This document shows, piece after piece, positions 51,718-60,504 of a stretch of DNA of 64,000 nt. The notes under the pieces are model-generated. The model was given only the letters and a program-made list of their open reading frames with translations. It was not told the DNA's origin and ran no database searches. This DNA is from Spirochaetales bacterium (lineage in GTDB: Bacteria > Spirochaetota > Spirochaetia > SZUA-6 > RPPD01). The stretch is from the NCBI GenBank assembly GCA_016929065.1, contig JAFGJO010000024.1, positions 1 to 64,000 of the forward strand, in the 5' to 3' direction. The translations under genes and the position numbers were made by a program. Each line of letters opens with the position of its first letter. Position 1 is the first letter of the stretch.

Positions 51718-52270
51718 TTTTTTGTCTCTGTTTTTTTATCAGTTTTTTCAATGAACTGATATCATAAAGATCTTTGTCGCGAGGTTCAATAATATTTTCT
51801 TTCAATTCAAGCAGTTTTTCCGGCGACACAACCAAAATATCATGGTTTCCGACAGTTAGTTTTTGTACATTTTCACTCAGGATTTTGTATGACATTTCGG
51901 GTGCAATAAATATATCAATTTGTTTAAAGGGATTATCATTGTCAACTAATGTGAAGACAAGTGCATTTTTTTCCCTGGATAAAGCGGCAAGCTTTTCTGT
52001 ATCTCTTAAAATATCAATAGAGAGTGGAGCGCGCGGAACCATTTTCCAGCGATAAACACATTCAAGAAATTTTGCAATATTTTCCTGTTCAAAATCGACT
52101 GCTATGTCCAGGTCAATAGTCATTCTTTCAATGCCGTGCAGTACCATTGCGACACCGCCGGCAACAATAAAACGAATATTTGCTTTTGAGAATTCAGTAA
52201 TCATTTCAAGAAGGTAATTTTCGCCTGGAACCATAAAAAAAACTGTATCATACGGATCGGAATAGTTCAA
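51710..52270 (-). CDS. Nucleotidyltransferase-fold protein (DUF6036/AbiEii-like)
   Basis: 186 residues. Near residues 30-60 it has FIVAGGVAMVLHGIERMTIDLDIAVD, the GG-x12-18-D-x-D pattern of minimal nucleotidyltransferases, followed by a second acidic strand (QIDIFIAP). The ending KEPRDKDLYDI-like segment (IEPRDKDLYDISSLKKL) is typical of this family. The start is uncertain: TTG at 52270 or ATG at 52234, neither with a good ribosome-binding site. Together with the 56-residue gene it forms a two-gene unit of the kind seen in toxin-antitoxin-like modules, but no such activity can be claimed. Confidence 0.7.
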   Translation of the reverse strand: MNYSDPYDTVFFMVPGENYLLEMITEFSKANIRFIVAGGVAMVLHGIERMTIDLDIAVDFEQENIAKFLECVYRWKMVPRAPLSIDILRDTEKLAALSREKNALVFTLVDNDNPFKQIDIFIAPEMSYKILSENVQKLTVGNHDILVVSPEKLLELKENIIEPRDKDLYDISSLKKLIKKQRQKND

Positions 52271-52530
52271 TGGAGACCATCTGTATTATATTCCACAAAA
52301 CGTAGTGACATTGGGAAATAATAAGCGTTATTTTGACAAGCGAATGTGATATGCAGAGACGCTGAACATTACCGCTGACAACAAGATATTTCGAAGCAGC
52401 AGGTTTTCTTTTTGCAAATTACTGTTCAAAACGTTTCAATTATATTTTAATTTATGATTTGAAAAAATAGATTATTTATTTCAAAATATATTATACTGAG
52501 TTTAGAAAAAACACTAAAAGGTATTACAGC

Positions 52531-54468
52531 ATGAGTAAAATTGATCTTTTTAAAAACACGGAAATATTCTCTGTATTGAATGATGAAGAACTTAAATTCG
52601 TCGCAGATTGCAGTGAATATCAATCCTTTGAGAAGGACGTTTTCATATTTGAAAAGGAAAGCCCGGGCAGAAATTTGTATATCGTTGAATCCGGTGAAGT
52701 CAGCATCAAAACTGAGCTCGATGACGATAAAGCCATCGCCTATTTTATTCGGGGTGAAATATTCGGCGAGTTTGATCTGTTCGAGGGGGATATGCACACT
52801 GCATACGCAATCGCGGGCAACCAGACAAAACTTCTGGTTTTTCCGAAAAAGGGCCTGAGTTTTGATTCGGTATACAAAAAACATCCCGGCATTTTCGCAA
52901 AAATATACCGCAATCTGATCAATATCGATGCGGAACGGATCAGGAATATTAATAAAATGGTGTCAGAGAAATCGGAATGGATCGAGAATATCAAAAAACT
53001 GATGCTTTTCGACAAGCTGACCGGGTTGTACAACCGTTCATACATCGAAGATGAGCTGTATAAAAATTATCAGCAGCTGGGGAATGTATTCAGCGTCCTG
53101 GTAGTGAAACCGGATAATTTCAAGATGATCAACGATACCTTCGGGCATGAGGCCGGTGATATCGCCCTGACCGCGATGGCTGACAAAGTAAAAATCTTGC
53201 TCAGGGAGAATGATATCGCGATTCGTTACCGTGGAAATGAAATGGTGATCGTGCTGCCTGCCACACATCTGGATGAAGCAGAAAAAGAAGCACAGAAATA
53301 TTTCAATGAATGTAATGCAATCGATTTTGGGAAAATAATCGGGAAAAAAAGTCTCGCATTGGACTTCAGCGTCGGCGTTTCGTGTTTCCCGCAGCATGCG
53401 GCCAATCTGGAAGACCTGCTTAACCGCGCGTATACAAAACTTTTTGAACAGAGGGACGCCGGCGGCCGGGGCATCCTGCTTGATTCACAGGATATCGATA
53501 AAAATATCGAGTTTCTAAAAACCGTCGCACTTTTTTCCTCGTTATATCCGTCGGAGCTCAGCCAGATCGCAAAACATCTTCATGCATCTGAAATAAAAAA
53601 AGGAACAGTAATTTGTTCCGAGGGCGATGAGGGAAATGAGCTGTTTATTATTAAAAAAGGCCGCACCTCTGTCTTGATAAAGGTACAGAACGGGAGCACA
53701 AAGGAGGTTGCGGAACTTCTTCCCGGCGATTTTCTGGGTGAAATGGCAATATTTCAGAAATCACCCCGTTCGGCTACCTGCGTGGCAAAAGAGGAAAGTA
53801 TTATTTTAAAGCTCGATGAAGATGATTTTTTTAATTTGATGAAAACTGCACCCGAAACCGCCATCAAAATCATGAAAATAATGCTCGACAGCATGTCGGC
53901 ACGAGTAAGCAATACCGGTAACTTCCTCAAAGAAATGGTGAAATGGGGGAATGACGCGAGCCAGCGGGCGATCACCGACAAACTTACCGGAGTCTACAAC
54001 CGGCGGTATCTGGAAACCGTATTGACCGAAAAATATGAAGCCGCCCAAAAACAGAACACTGCTTTTTCAATAATTATGGCGGACCTTGATTTTTTCCGGG
54101 AAGTGAATGAGGGCTACAGTCATGAAATCGGTGATCTATATATCGTTGAAGTCGCAAAGGTTTTTCAGGCAATGGTCCATAAAAATGATATTGTTGCACG
54201 GTACGGCGGAGATGAGTTTACTCTCCTTTTAATTGATACAGGACTGGAAAAAGCTGCCGGGATTGCAGAAAATATACGAACAGGCGTGATGAATCTGGAT
54301 TTCCTGAAGAGTCATAAAGGCCCTGATATTCATGTTTCGGTCAGTCTCGGCATCTCCTGTTTTCCGGAAACAGGGACAGATTTGAATGTATTGCGGGAAC
54401 AGGCAGATAAAGCATTATACGAAGCAAAAGAATCAGGAAGAAACTGTGTAAAATGTTTTAAGAAATAA
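52531..54468 (+). CDS. Double cNMP-binding / double GGDEF protein
   Basis: 645 residues, soluble, built from two tandem copies of one module: cNMP-binding domain (about 1-125) - GGDEF domain (160-310) - cNMP-binding domain (325-450) - GGDEF domain (485-640). The second GGDEF is canonical, with MADLDFFREVNEGYSHEIGD and RYGGDEF, and should make cyclic di-GMP. The first is degenerate: RYRGNEM replaces RYGGDEF and KPDNFK replaces the metal-binding Asp strand, so it is probably catalytically dead and regulatory. AAAGG precedes the ATG. It is not in an operon. It is flanked by direct-repeat fragments of the 56-residue gene. Confidence 0.9.
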   Translation: MSKIDLFKNTEIFSVLNDEELKFVADCSEYQSFEKDVFIFEKESPGRNLYIVESGEVSIKTELDDDKAIAYFIRGEIFGEFDLFEGDMHTAYAIAGNQTKLLVFPKKGLSFDSVYKKHPGIFAKIYRNLINIDAERIRNINKMVSEKSEWIENIKKLMLFDKLTGLYNRSYIEDELYKNYQQLGNVFSVLVVKPDNFKMINDTFGHEAGDIALTAMADKVKILLRENDIAIRYRGNEMVIVLPATHLDEAEKEAQKYFNECNAIDFGKIIGKKSLALDFSVGVSCFPQHAANLEDLLNRAYTKLFEQRDAGGRGILLDSQDIDKNIEFLKTVALFSSLYPSELSQIAKHLHASEIKKGTVICSEGDEGNELFIIKKGRTSVLIKVQNGSTKEVAELLPGDFLGEMAIFQKSPRSATCVAKEESIILKLDEDDFFNLMKTAPETAIKIMKIMLDSMSARVSNTGNFLKEMVKWGNDASQRAITDKLTGVYNRRYLETVLTEKYEAAQKQNTAFSIIMADLDFFREVNEGYSHEIGDLYIVEVAKVFQAMVHKNDIVARYGGDEFTLLLIDTGLEKAAGIAENIRTGVMNLDFLKSHKGPDIHVSVSLGISCFPETGTDLNVLREQADKALYEAKESGRNCVKCFKK

Positions 54469-54526
54469 TTATTCCTCTCGATGATTTGAGTTCAGGAAGT
54501 TTTTCAAATTCCTTAGCATTTATCAT
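54458..54526 (-). pseudogene. Truncated second copy of the 56-residue gene
   Basis: A minus-strand frame of 22 codons beginning MINAKEFEKLPELKSS. It matches the start of the intact gene at 51547-51717 (MTNEEFKKKLPELKSS) and diverges right after. The DNA GATGATTTGAGTTC-A/G-GGAAGTTTTT is shared between the two places. It overlaps the 3' end of the GGDEF gene on the opposite strand. Confidence 0.6.
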
Positions 54527-54542
54527 CCATTATTCTGAATAA

Positions 54543-55427
54543 TTATTCAAGCCCCGCCACCCATGCCGGATAATCAATCTCTATAAGCGATTTCGGCCAT
54601 GTCCCGTACCAGGAATACCCCACCCTTCGGTTAAACTCCAGATCATTGAACTCATCGATAATTGTCCCGTCGCGGTTTGCGAAAATCGGGGAAATGCCGT
54701 CGTCGAGACTGCAGAAACGGGGCCATATCGGCAGAGCAGCCGGGTCCAGGACAAGCCATCTGTCCTCGTAGAAATAACTGCCGTTGTCTAAAACCGGCGG
54801 ATTCAGAGGTGTGACCTGAATCCTGATGCCGCTGATTTTCACACTGTCCATCCAGGTCACGGCCGCAGTCACCGAATCGATAATCTCCTGGCTGGGATTC
54901 TCGATCGCCATTAACAGCCGGACAATCTTGACACTTTCTCCCGGAGTAATCGATGGATACTCATATGCCCGCGCCTGTGCCGGTGCAAGGGTTATCTCAT
55001 CATGCTGCTGACACCATGCCGTAAGGGTTGTACCGATGGTGATCTGGGAATCTAAAATACATTCGATGCCAAGCTCAAAGGCAGCAACTGCCTCGTCACG
55101 CTGTTCGGTTTCAAGAAATTCATACGGGTATGCAGTATCTTTGATGTCTTTCAATTCAAACATGATGCCGCTCATTACATCGTCATTATAAGTGATGCGG
55201 TCATAATAACCGCCGCGCAGCGGATAAAACTGAGGCCAGCCGCCGACAGCGTATTGGGCCTCGTACAGGTAGTCGAGCGTTTTATAGACGGCCTGTTTGT
55301 AGTGGTCAAAGGGAATCTGATTGTACATTTCCGCAAGCAACCGCATGTGGGAATAGGTTGAGCGGTTGTCAAAGGCATAGGCGTAATTTTTATACCAGGT
55401 GCGGGACAGATCATCCTGTGCAGTCAT
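54543..55427 (-). pseudogene. Family 10 pectate lyase, N-terminally truncated
   Basis: 294 residues that match the catalytic part of family PL10 pectate lyases: FDNRSTYSHMRLLAEMY, AQYAVGGWPQFYPLRGGYYDRITYNDDVM, TAWCQQHDEITLAPAQARAYEYPSI, PGESVKIVRLLM and RVGYSWYGTWPKSLI. These enzymes cleave polygalacturonate by beta-elimination outside the cell. Here the signal peptide and the family's first 60-100 residues, including the first NGGWxKN segment, are missing. The frame stays open upstream for about 25 codons but has no signal and runs into the next gene. There is no ribosome-binding site. It is therefore probably a decayed gene. Confidence 0.65.
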
Positions 55428-55477
55428 CGATCCCGAAAAAAAGTCTTCCTCTGTGCTTCTGTACGAAGTCCTGATAT

Positions 55478-56068
55478 TTATTTCCGTTTTCGGGTGCTTT
55501 TTTTTACCGTCCGTCCGGGCTTCACTTTTCTGGTGTTCGCGCCGCTCTTCGAGCGTTTTTTCAAAAACGGAATAGCAAGCTTGATTCGGTCAGAAAAATA
55601 GATTATCAGTGTGGCAAAACCCGCGACAATAAAAGCAGTCAAGGCAAGCCAGTATCCCTGAAGATACCCGATTACCAGCTTGTCTGCTGCCCTGGCCCGG
55701 GCATCAATGGCAATCTGGTTTCGAAGGAGAATTAAAAATAAAATACCGGCAATAGAAGCTGCAATGCAAAGAATAAAAGATGATTTTTTCTTTAAAAAAC
55801 TGCAGATTATACCGGCGATTGCAGCTGCAAGTGCGGCTGTTCCAAACTCTTTTGCATTAAACCGCTGGTTGTTGGTAAATGCCGAGAACGCGCTGCCGGG
55901 AATCGTTTTTCCGGTTACGGCAAGTTCAATTCCGGTAATACTTCTGCTGCTGTTGTTTTCGGGACAGGAGACAAGGATAAAGGGGAGGAAAAAACACAGG
56001 ACAACAAGTGCAAAAAGTGGTGCCCTGATGTAGCCAAGTTGCGGTTTCAATTTAAACTTTCCTGCCAT
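55478..56068 (-). CDS. Four-helix membrane protein of unknown function with basic tail
   Basis: 196 residues from the ATG at 56068, which has GGAGGA six bases upstream. Hydrophobic segments lie at about 17-38, 78-95, 100-120 and 142-165. The C-terminal 35 residues are strongly basic (RSKSGANTRKVKPGRTVKKS…), so that end is probably cytoplasmic. The loop after the first helix is polar and likely periplasmic. No family is recognised. It follows tyrS by 27 bases in the same direction and may be co-transcribed. Confidence 0.6.
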   Translation of the reverse strand: MAGKFKLKPQLGYIRAPLFALVVLCFFLPFILVSCPENNSSRSITGIELAVTGKTIPGSAFSAFTNNQRFNAKEFGTAALAAAIAGIICSFLKKKSSFILCIAASIAGILFLILLRNQIAIDARARAADKLVIGYLQGYWLALTAFIVAGFATLIIYFSDRIKLAIPFLKKRSKSGANTRKVKPGRTVKKSTRKRK

Positions 56069-56095
56069 GTTATTCCTCCAATATTTAATCAAAAA

Positions 56096-57331
56096 CTACT
56101 TTACTATAACCCGAAAAAACCGTTTTTTGCCAGCCTTCAGAATAATATTTCCGTCTTTTACGGCACCAGCCTTTACAATAAAATCGATATCTGTAATCTT
56201 TTCATCGTTGACAATTGCCCCGCCCTGGCTCACCAGCCTGCGCGCCTCGCTTTTCGATGCGCACAGGGACGTGCGGGCAAAAAGATCCATAATATTGATG
56301 CCTGCTTCAAATTCAGATTCTGCAATCTCAATCGACGGCATTGCCTCAAGATCGCCCTGCCCGTCTCCGCCGAACGCAGCCTTTGCTGCGGCGATGGCCT
56401 CATCGGCTTTTTCTTTTCCGTGAATCAGTTTTGTGTATTCCCAGGCGAGCACTTCTTTTGCCTTGTTGATGTCTGCATCGGGGGCGCAGATGGTCTTGAT
56501 CTCATCGAGTGACAAAAAGGTGAACAGCTTCAAGAATTTTTCCACATCGCGGTCGTCAACATTCCGCCAGTACTGGTAAAAATCATATACTGAACACATA
56601 GTTGGATCCAGAAAAATCGCGCCCTGTTCACTCTTGCCCATTTTTTTGCCGTCCGCGCGGGTTATCAGGGGAAACGTAAGGCCGAATACTTCAGCCTTTT
56701 CCTCCCGCCGGACAAGATCTATTCCCGCGACAATGTTGCCCCACTGGTCGTCTCCGCCGATCTGCAGCGTGCATTTTTTTCTGCGGTACAATTCGAGATA
56801 GTCATAGGACTGCAGAAGCTGGTAATTGAATTCGATAAAGGTAAGTCCGGTTTCCATGCGCTTTTTATAGGCCTCGAAGGTGAGCATGCGGTTGACCGAA
56901 AAATGAACACCAATCTCCCGCAGAAAATCGATATAGTTCAGGTTCGCGAGCCAGTCGGCATTGTTGACAAACCAGCCGTTTTTTCCATCCATGGTCACTA
57001 CAGCGGAAAGCTGCTTTTGTATGCTCTGTACATTTTCGTTAATGTCTTCATAGGTGAGCATTTTGCGCATCTCTGTTTTTCCGGACGGGTCGCCGATTCG
57101 TGCGGTACCCCCGCCCAAAAGCAGAACAGGTTTGTGGCCGGAGCGCTTCAGGTGCGCGAGGGCAAAGACCGGCACCATATGTCCCACATGGATACTTGGC
57201 CCGGTGGGATCGACCCCGACATAAAAGGTAATGGGCGCGGCTTTCATTGCATTGTTCAATCCCTCAAGATCGGTGCACTGCTGGATAAACCCGCGATCCT
57301 GTAATACCTGCAAACCTTCACACAGTTCCAC
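56096..57331 (-). CDS. tyrS: Tyrosyl-tRNA synthetase
   Basis: 411 residues, class I. It charges tRNA-Tyr, whose gene is at 45868-45949. Signature HIGH-like HVGH in GPSIHVGHMVPVFAL, GDPSGKTEMR, GGDDQWGNIVAGIDL, the KMSKS-like KMGKS in GKKMGKSEQGAIF, and a C-terminal S4 RNA-binding domain (SKSEARRLVSQGGAIVND). It starts with GTG, preceded by AAGGAG at seven bases. It is the TyrS type with a long C-terminal S4 part. Confidence 0.96.
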   Translation of the reverse strand: MELCEGLQVLQDRGFIQQCTDLEGLNNAMKAAPITFYVGVDPTGPSIHVGHMVPVFALAHLKRSGHKPVLLLGGGTARIGDPSGKTEMRKMLTYEDINENVQSIQKQLSAVVTMDGKNGWFVNNADWLANLNYIDFLREIGVHFSVNRMLTFEAYKKRMETGLTFIEFNYQLLQSYDYLELYRRKKCTLQIGGDDQWGNIVAGIDLVRREEKAEVFGLTFPLITRADGKKMGKSEQGAIFLDPTMCSVYDFYQYWRNVDDRDVEKFLKLFTFLSLDEIKTICAPDADINKAKEVLAWEYTKLIHGKEKADEAIAAAKAAFGGDGQGDLEAMPSIEIAESEFEAGINIMDLFARTSLCASKSEARRLVSQGGAIVNDEKITDIDFIVKAGAVKDGNIILKAGKKRFFRVIVK

Positions 57332-57363
57332 AAACGTCTCCTTGATTAGTCCATTCTGCGGGT

Positions 57364-57408
57364 AAAATCCAAAACTTCGAAATCTTTTATTCGTGATTTT
57401 GGGATTTT
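57364..57408 (-). other. Hairpin between glyS and tyrS
   Basis: AAAATCC-AAAA and TTTT-GGGATTTT pair with one bulge around a 20-base loop, just after the glyS stop codon. On the minus strand it ends in GGATTTTA, so it could be a weak terminator or a stabilising element. Confidence 0.4.
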
Positions 57409-57410
57409 CC

Positions 57411-58742
57411 CTATGATCTTTTGTAATCCTTAATTTCCTGCCGGATGCGCGCCGACAATTCGTTTACATTTACCCGCACCTGCTCCATGGAGTCACGGAA
57501 CCGCAGGGTGACGGTATTGTTTTCTTTTGTCTCATAGTCGATGGTAATCCCGTACGGGGTGCCAATCTCATCCTGTCTGCGGTAGCGTCGCCCGATTGCC
57601 CCGCCATGGTCATAGAACGTTGAAAACTCTTCGCGCAAATCAAGTTCGATTTTTTTTGCCAATTCGGCAAGCCCGTCTTTTTTCACTAGCGGGAACACGC
57701 CGACTGTTACCGGTGCGATTTTTGGATGAAAACGGAGCACAGTGCGAGTTTCTCCCTGGGCTTCATCCTCATCATAGGCATCGGCGAGTACGACCAGCAC
57801 CTGACGGGTGAGCCCGGCAGAGGTTTCGATAACATACGGGACAAACCGTTCCTTTGTCTCTTCATCAAGATAGTTCTGTTCTTTGCCGCAGAACTTTGTA
57901 TGCTGGCCAAGGTCATAATCGGTCCTGTTGTGAATCCCTTCAATTTCACTGAATCCGAAGGGAAACTCGTACTCAACATCGTAGGCATCCTTAGCGTAAA
58001 ATGCGAGTTCATTCGGCCCATGCTGATGGAACCGCAGTTTGTTTTTACGGATACCGAGTTTTTCATAATATTCGATGCGTTCTTTTTTCCAGTATTCAAA
58101 CCACTTGTCATCCTCACCCGGCTTGATGAAATACTGCATTTCCATCTGTTCGAATTCACAGGTGCGGAAGATAAAGTTTTTTGTGGTGATTTCATTGCGG
58201 AATGCCTTTCCGATCTGCGCAATTCCGAACGGTATCTTTACCCGGCTTGTCTGAACAACATTCTTGAAGTTCACGTAAATTCCCTGTGCAGTTTCGGGGC
58301 GAAGATAGACAACCGAGGAAGCATCCTGGACCGGGCCGATGCTTGTCTTGAACATGAGGTTGAACATGCGCGGCTCGGTGAGTTCGCCGCCGCAGTTGGG
58401 ACATTTTTTGTTTTTCCGAAATTCCTCTTCGAGCTGGTCTTCGCGGAACCTCATTTTACAGCCCTTGCAGTCCACCAGCGGGTCCGAGAAATTGGCAACA
58501 TGGCCGGATGCTTCCCATACCTTGGGGTGCATGAGAATGGCCGCGTCGATACCGACAATATTGTCGTGCAGCTGGGTCATCTCTTTCCACCAGAACTGTG
58601 CGATACGGTTTTTAAGTTCCACGCCAAGAGGGCCGTAGTCCCAGGCGGATGAGAGCCCGCCGTAGATTTCACTTGACTGATAAATAAATCCCCTGCGCTT
58701 GCACAGCGAAGTGATTTTTTCCATTGTGACGATATCTGACAT
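57411..58742 (-). CDS. glyS: Glycyl-tRNA synthetase (dimeric type)
   Basis: 443 residues from the ATG at 58742, with AGGAG seven bases upstream; the longer frame to 58790 has none. Class II enzyme of the alpha2 type found in archaea, eukaryotes and many bacteria. Landmarks: RRGFIYQSSEIYGGLSSAWDYGPLGVELK, a zinc-binding insert with Cys pairs in CKGCKMRF and NKKCPNCGGEL, motif 2 GKAFRNEITTKNFIFRTCEFEQMEMQYF, FPFGFSEIEGIHNRTDYDL, and the anticodon-binding domain after FVPYVIETSAGLTR. Followed by tyrS 79 bases on. Confidence 0.95.
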   Translation of the reverse strand: MSDIVTMEKITSLCKRRGFIYQSSEIYGGLSSAWDYGPLGVELKNRIAQFWWKEMTQLHDNIVGIDAAILMHPKVWEASGHVANFSDPLVDCKGCKMRFREDQLEEEFRKNKKCPNCGGELTEPRMFNLMFKTSIGPVQDASSVVYLRPETAQGIYVNFKNVVQTSRVKIPFGIAQIGKAFRNEITTKNFIFRTCEFEQMEMQYFIKPGEDDKWFEYWKKERIEYYEKLGIRKNKLRFHQHGPNELAFYAKDAYDVEYEFPFGFSEIEGIHNRTDYDLGQHTKFCGKEQNYLDEETKERFVPYVIETSAGLTRQVLVVLADAYDEDEAQGETRTVLRFHPKIAPVTVGVFPLVKKDGLAELAKKIELDLREEFSTFYDHGGAIGRRYRRQDEIGTPYGITIDYETKENNTVTLRFRDSMEQVRVNVNELSARIRQEIKDYKRS

Positions 58743-58756
58743 AATTTCTCCTGGAT

Positions 58757-58888
58757 ATAAAAAACCACAGATTCCCGCGCATTTATCCACGCGGACACCG
58801 ATTTACACCGATAAAAAATAAATGCAAATATAGTCTATTTCAAAATGATCCAATCTGCGAATATTCGTGTCATCAGCGGTTTCTTTTA
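58757..58888. repeat. Short inverted-repeat element between gltX and glyS
   Basis: AAACCACAGATT near 58758 and, at the far side, AATCTGCGAATATTCGTGTCATCAGCGGTTT-type sequence near 58850-58884 form an interrupted inverted repeat. The arms contain GCGGACACCGATTTACACCGAT. Such ACCACAGAT / ATCTGCGGTTT intergenic elements are widespread in bacterial genomes. No gene lies within it. Confidence 0.45.
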
Positions 58889-58918
58889 ATTCTATTTTAA
58901 GCAGCCATTCTATACATT

Positions 58919-60382
58919 TCAGGATAAAAGCGCAATTGCCTTTTCTATCCGTTCAAGCGTTTTTTCTGTCCCCAGAATGTGCATCGAATCGATGAGCGGC
59001 GGCGACTGGGTTGAACCGGTAATCGCCACGCGGAGCGGCATTAACAGCGCGCCCAGTTTTACTTCAAGCTTTTCTGCATCCTCCCGGAAAATGGCTTCGA
59101 TCTCATCATGGGATTTTCCGGCAAGCCCGGGAACAATCTCTTTCAGTTTTTGGAGGATTTTCACTGTTGTTGCTTTGTCTGTTTTTTTGGGAATAAGCGT
59201 TTCCGGATCTTCGATGGCAACATCCCTGAAAATGAACCCGGCCAGGCCGGCAACATCGGAAAACACGATTAACCGTTCCTGAACAAGCGGAATAATCTGT
59301 TGGATAATCCCTGCTTGTTCAGCGGTCGGCGGATCTGCTACGAATCCCTCCTTTGCCAGCCAGGGTGTAATCCCTGCTGCCAGTTCATCGGCAGACATTC
59401 TGCGGATATACTGGCCGTTGAACCAGTCGAGTTTCTGGTAATTGAACACCGCGCTCGATTTCGAGAGTTTGTCCATGGTAAACAGCTCTTCCAGTTCCTG
59501 TTTTGTGAAAAATTCCCTGGAATCATCATATGACCAGCCAAGAAGTGTTATATAATTGAGAACTGCTTCCGCAAGATATCCTTTCTGCCGGAATTCGATT
59601 GCACTTGTTGATCCGTGCCGTTTGGACAGTTTTTGGCCGTCCTCCCCCATCACCATCGGGAGATGGCAAAACTTCGGCGGTTCCCATTCAAATGCCTTAT
59701 AAAGCAGAATATGCAGCGGCCCCGATGAAATCCATTCCTGCGATCTCATGACATGGGTAATCTCCATGAGGTGATCGTCTATCACATTTGCCAAATGGTA
59801 CGTGGGAAATCCATCGGTTTTTATAATTACCGGATCCGGATTGATATCGATGTTTTCTTTGGATATATCGCCAAGGATTTCATCATGGAATGCGGTGGCG
59901 CCTTCGAGCGGAATGGCAAAGCGGATGACATACGGAGTTCCGGCATCTTCGAGTTTTTGCCGTTCTTCTGCAGCGAGGAGGCGGCACTTGCGGTCGTATC
60001 CGAGCGCGGATTTGGTTTTCGTTTGTTCTTCGCGAAGTTCCGCCAGTCGCTCTGAAGTGCAGAAACACTTGTAGGCATGGCCGGTTTCAAGCAACTGTTG
60101 CGCATATTGCTTGTATACATCAAACCGCTGTGACTGCACATACGGGCCTTTTGGGCCGCCGACATCAGGGCCCTCGTCCCAGTGAATGCCGAGCCATGCA
60201 AAAGTATTATAGATGTCCTGCATTGCCTCCGGTGTGGAACGTGTCTGATCGGTATCTTCTATGCGAAGAATAAACTGCCCCTTGTTTGCTTTCGCGAAAA
60301 AATAGTTAAAAATGGCGGTCCGCACCCCGCCGATATGCTGCAGCCCGGTCGGCGACGGCGCATACCGTACTCGTACACTCAT
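58919..60382 (-). CDS. gltX: Glutamyl-tRNA synthetase
   Basis: 487 residues, class I. HIGH-like motif HIGG in VRVRYAPSPTGLQHIGGVRTAIFNYFFA, KLSKRHGS in MGEDGQKLSKRHGSTSAIEF, and DDHLMEITHVMRSQEWISS. The C-terminal anticodon-binding helical domain occupies about 330-487. Cys residues in the connective region (CFCTSERL) may mark a zinc site. With tRNA-Gln present and no glutaminyl-tRNA synthetase seen, it could be non-discriminating; that is only inference. AAAGGA precedes the ATG. Confidence 0.95.
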   Translation of the reverse strand: MSVRVRYAPSPTGLQHIGGVRTAIFNYFFAKANKGQFILRIEDTDQTRSTPEAMQDIYNTFAWLGIHWDEGPDVGGPKGPYVQSQRFDVYKQYAQQLLETGHAYKCFCTSERLAELREEQTKTKSALGYDRKCRLLAAEERQKLEDAGTPYVIRFAIPLEGATAFHDEILGDISKENIDINPDPVIIKTDGFPTYHLANVIDDHLMEITHVMRSQEWISSGPLHILLYKAFEWEPPKFCHLPMVMGEDGQKLSKRHGSTSAIEFRQKGYLAEAVLNYITLLGWSYDDSREFFTKQELEELFTMDKLSKSSAVFNYQKLDWFNGQYIRRMSADELAAGITPWLAKEGFVADPPTAEQAGIIQQIIPLVQERLIVFSDVAGLAGFIFRDVAIEDPETLIPKKTDKATTVKILQKLKEIVPGLAGKSHDEIEAIFREDAEKLEVKLGALLMPLRVAITGSTQSPPLIDSMHILGTEKTLERIEKAIALLS

Positions 60383-60450
60383 GGTTGATTCCTTTGGTTA
60401 ATATATGTGCAAAAGTATAAAGTGAGTTGAACAGGGTGGTCAAGTGGAGA

Positions 60451-60484
60451 AAAAAAATGCCCGGCATCATGCAGAAACCGGGCA
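60451..60484 (-). terminator. Terminator of the delta-60-repeat gene
   Basis: TGCCCGG and CCGGGCA form a 7-bp GC-rich stem (minus strand), followed by eight T. It lies 21 bases past the stop codon at 60505. Confidence 0.88.
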
Positions 60485-60504
60485 GGGAATTTTCATTATT
60501 GATT

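Noticed and set aside
56096-60382. T-box leaders upstream of tyrS, glyS or gltX
   Set aside because: The gaps are too short and lack the conserved T-box motif.
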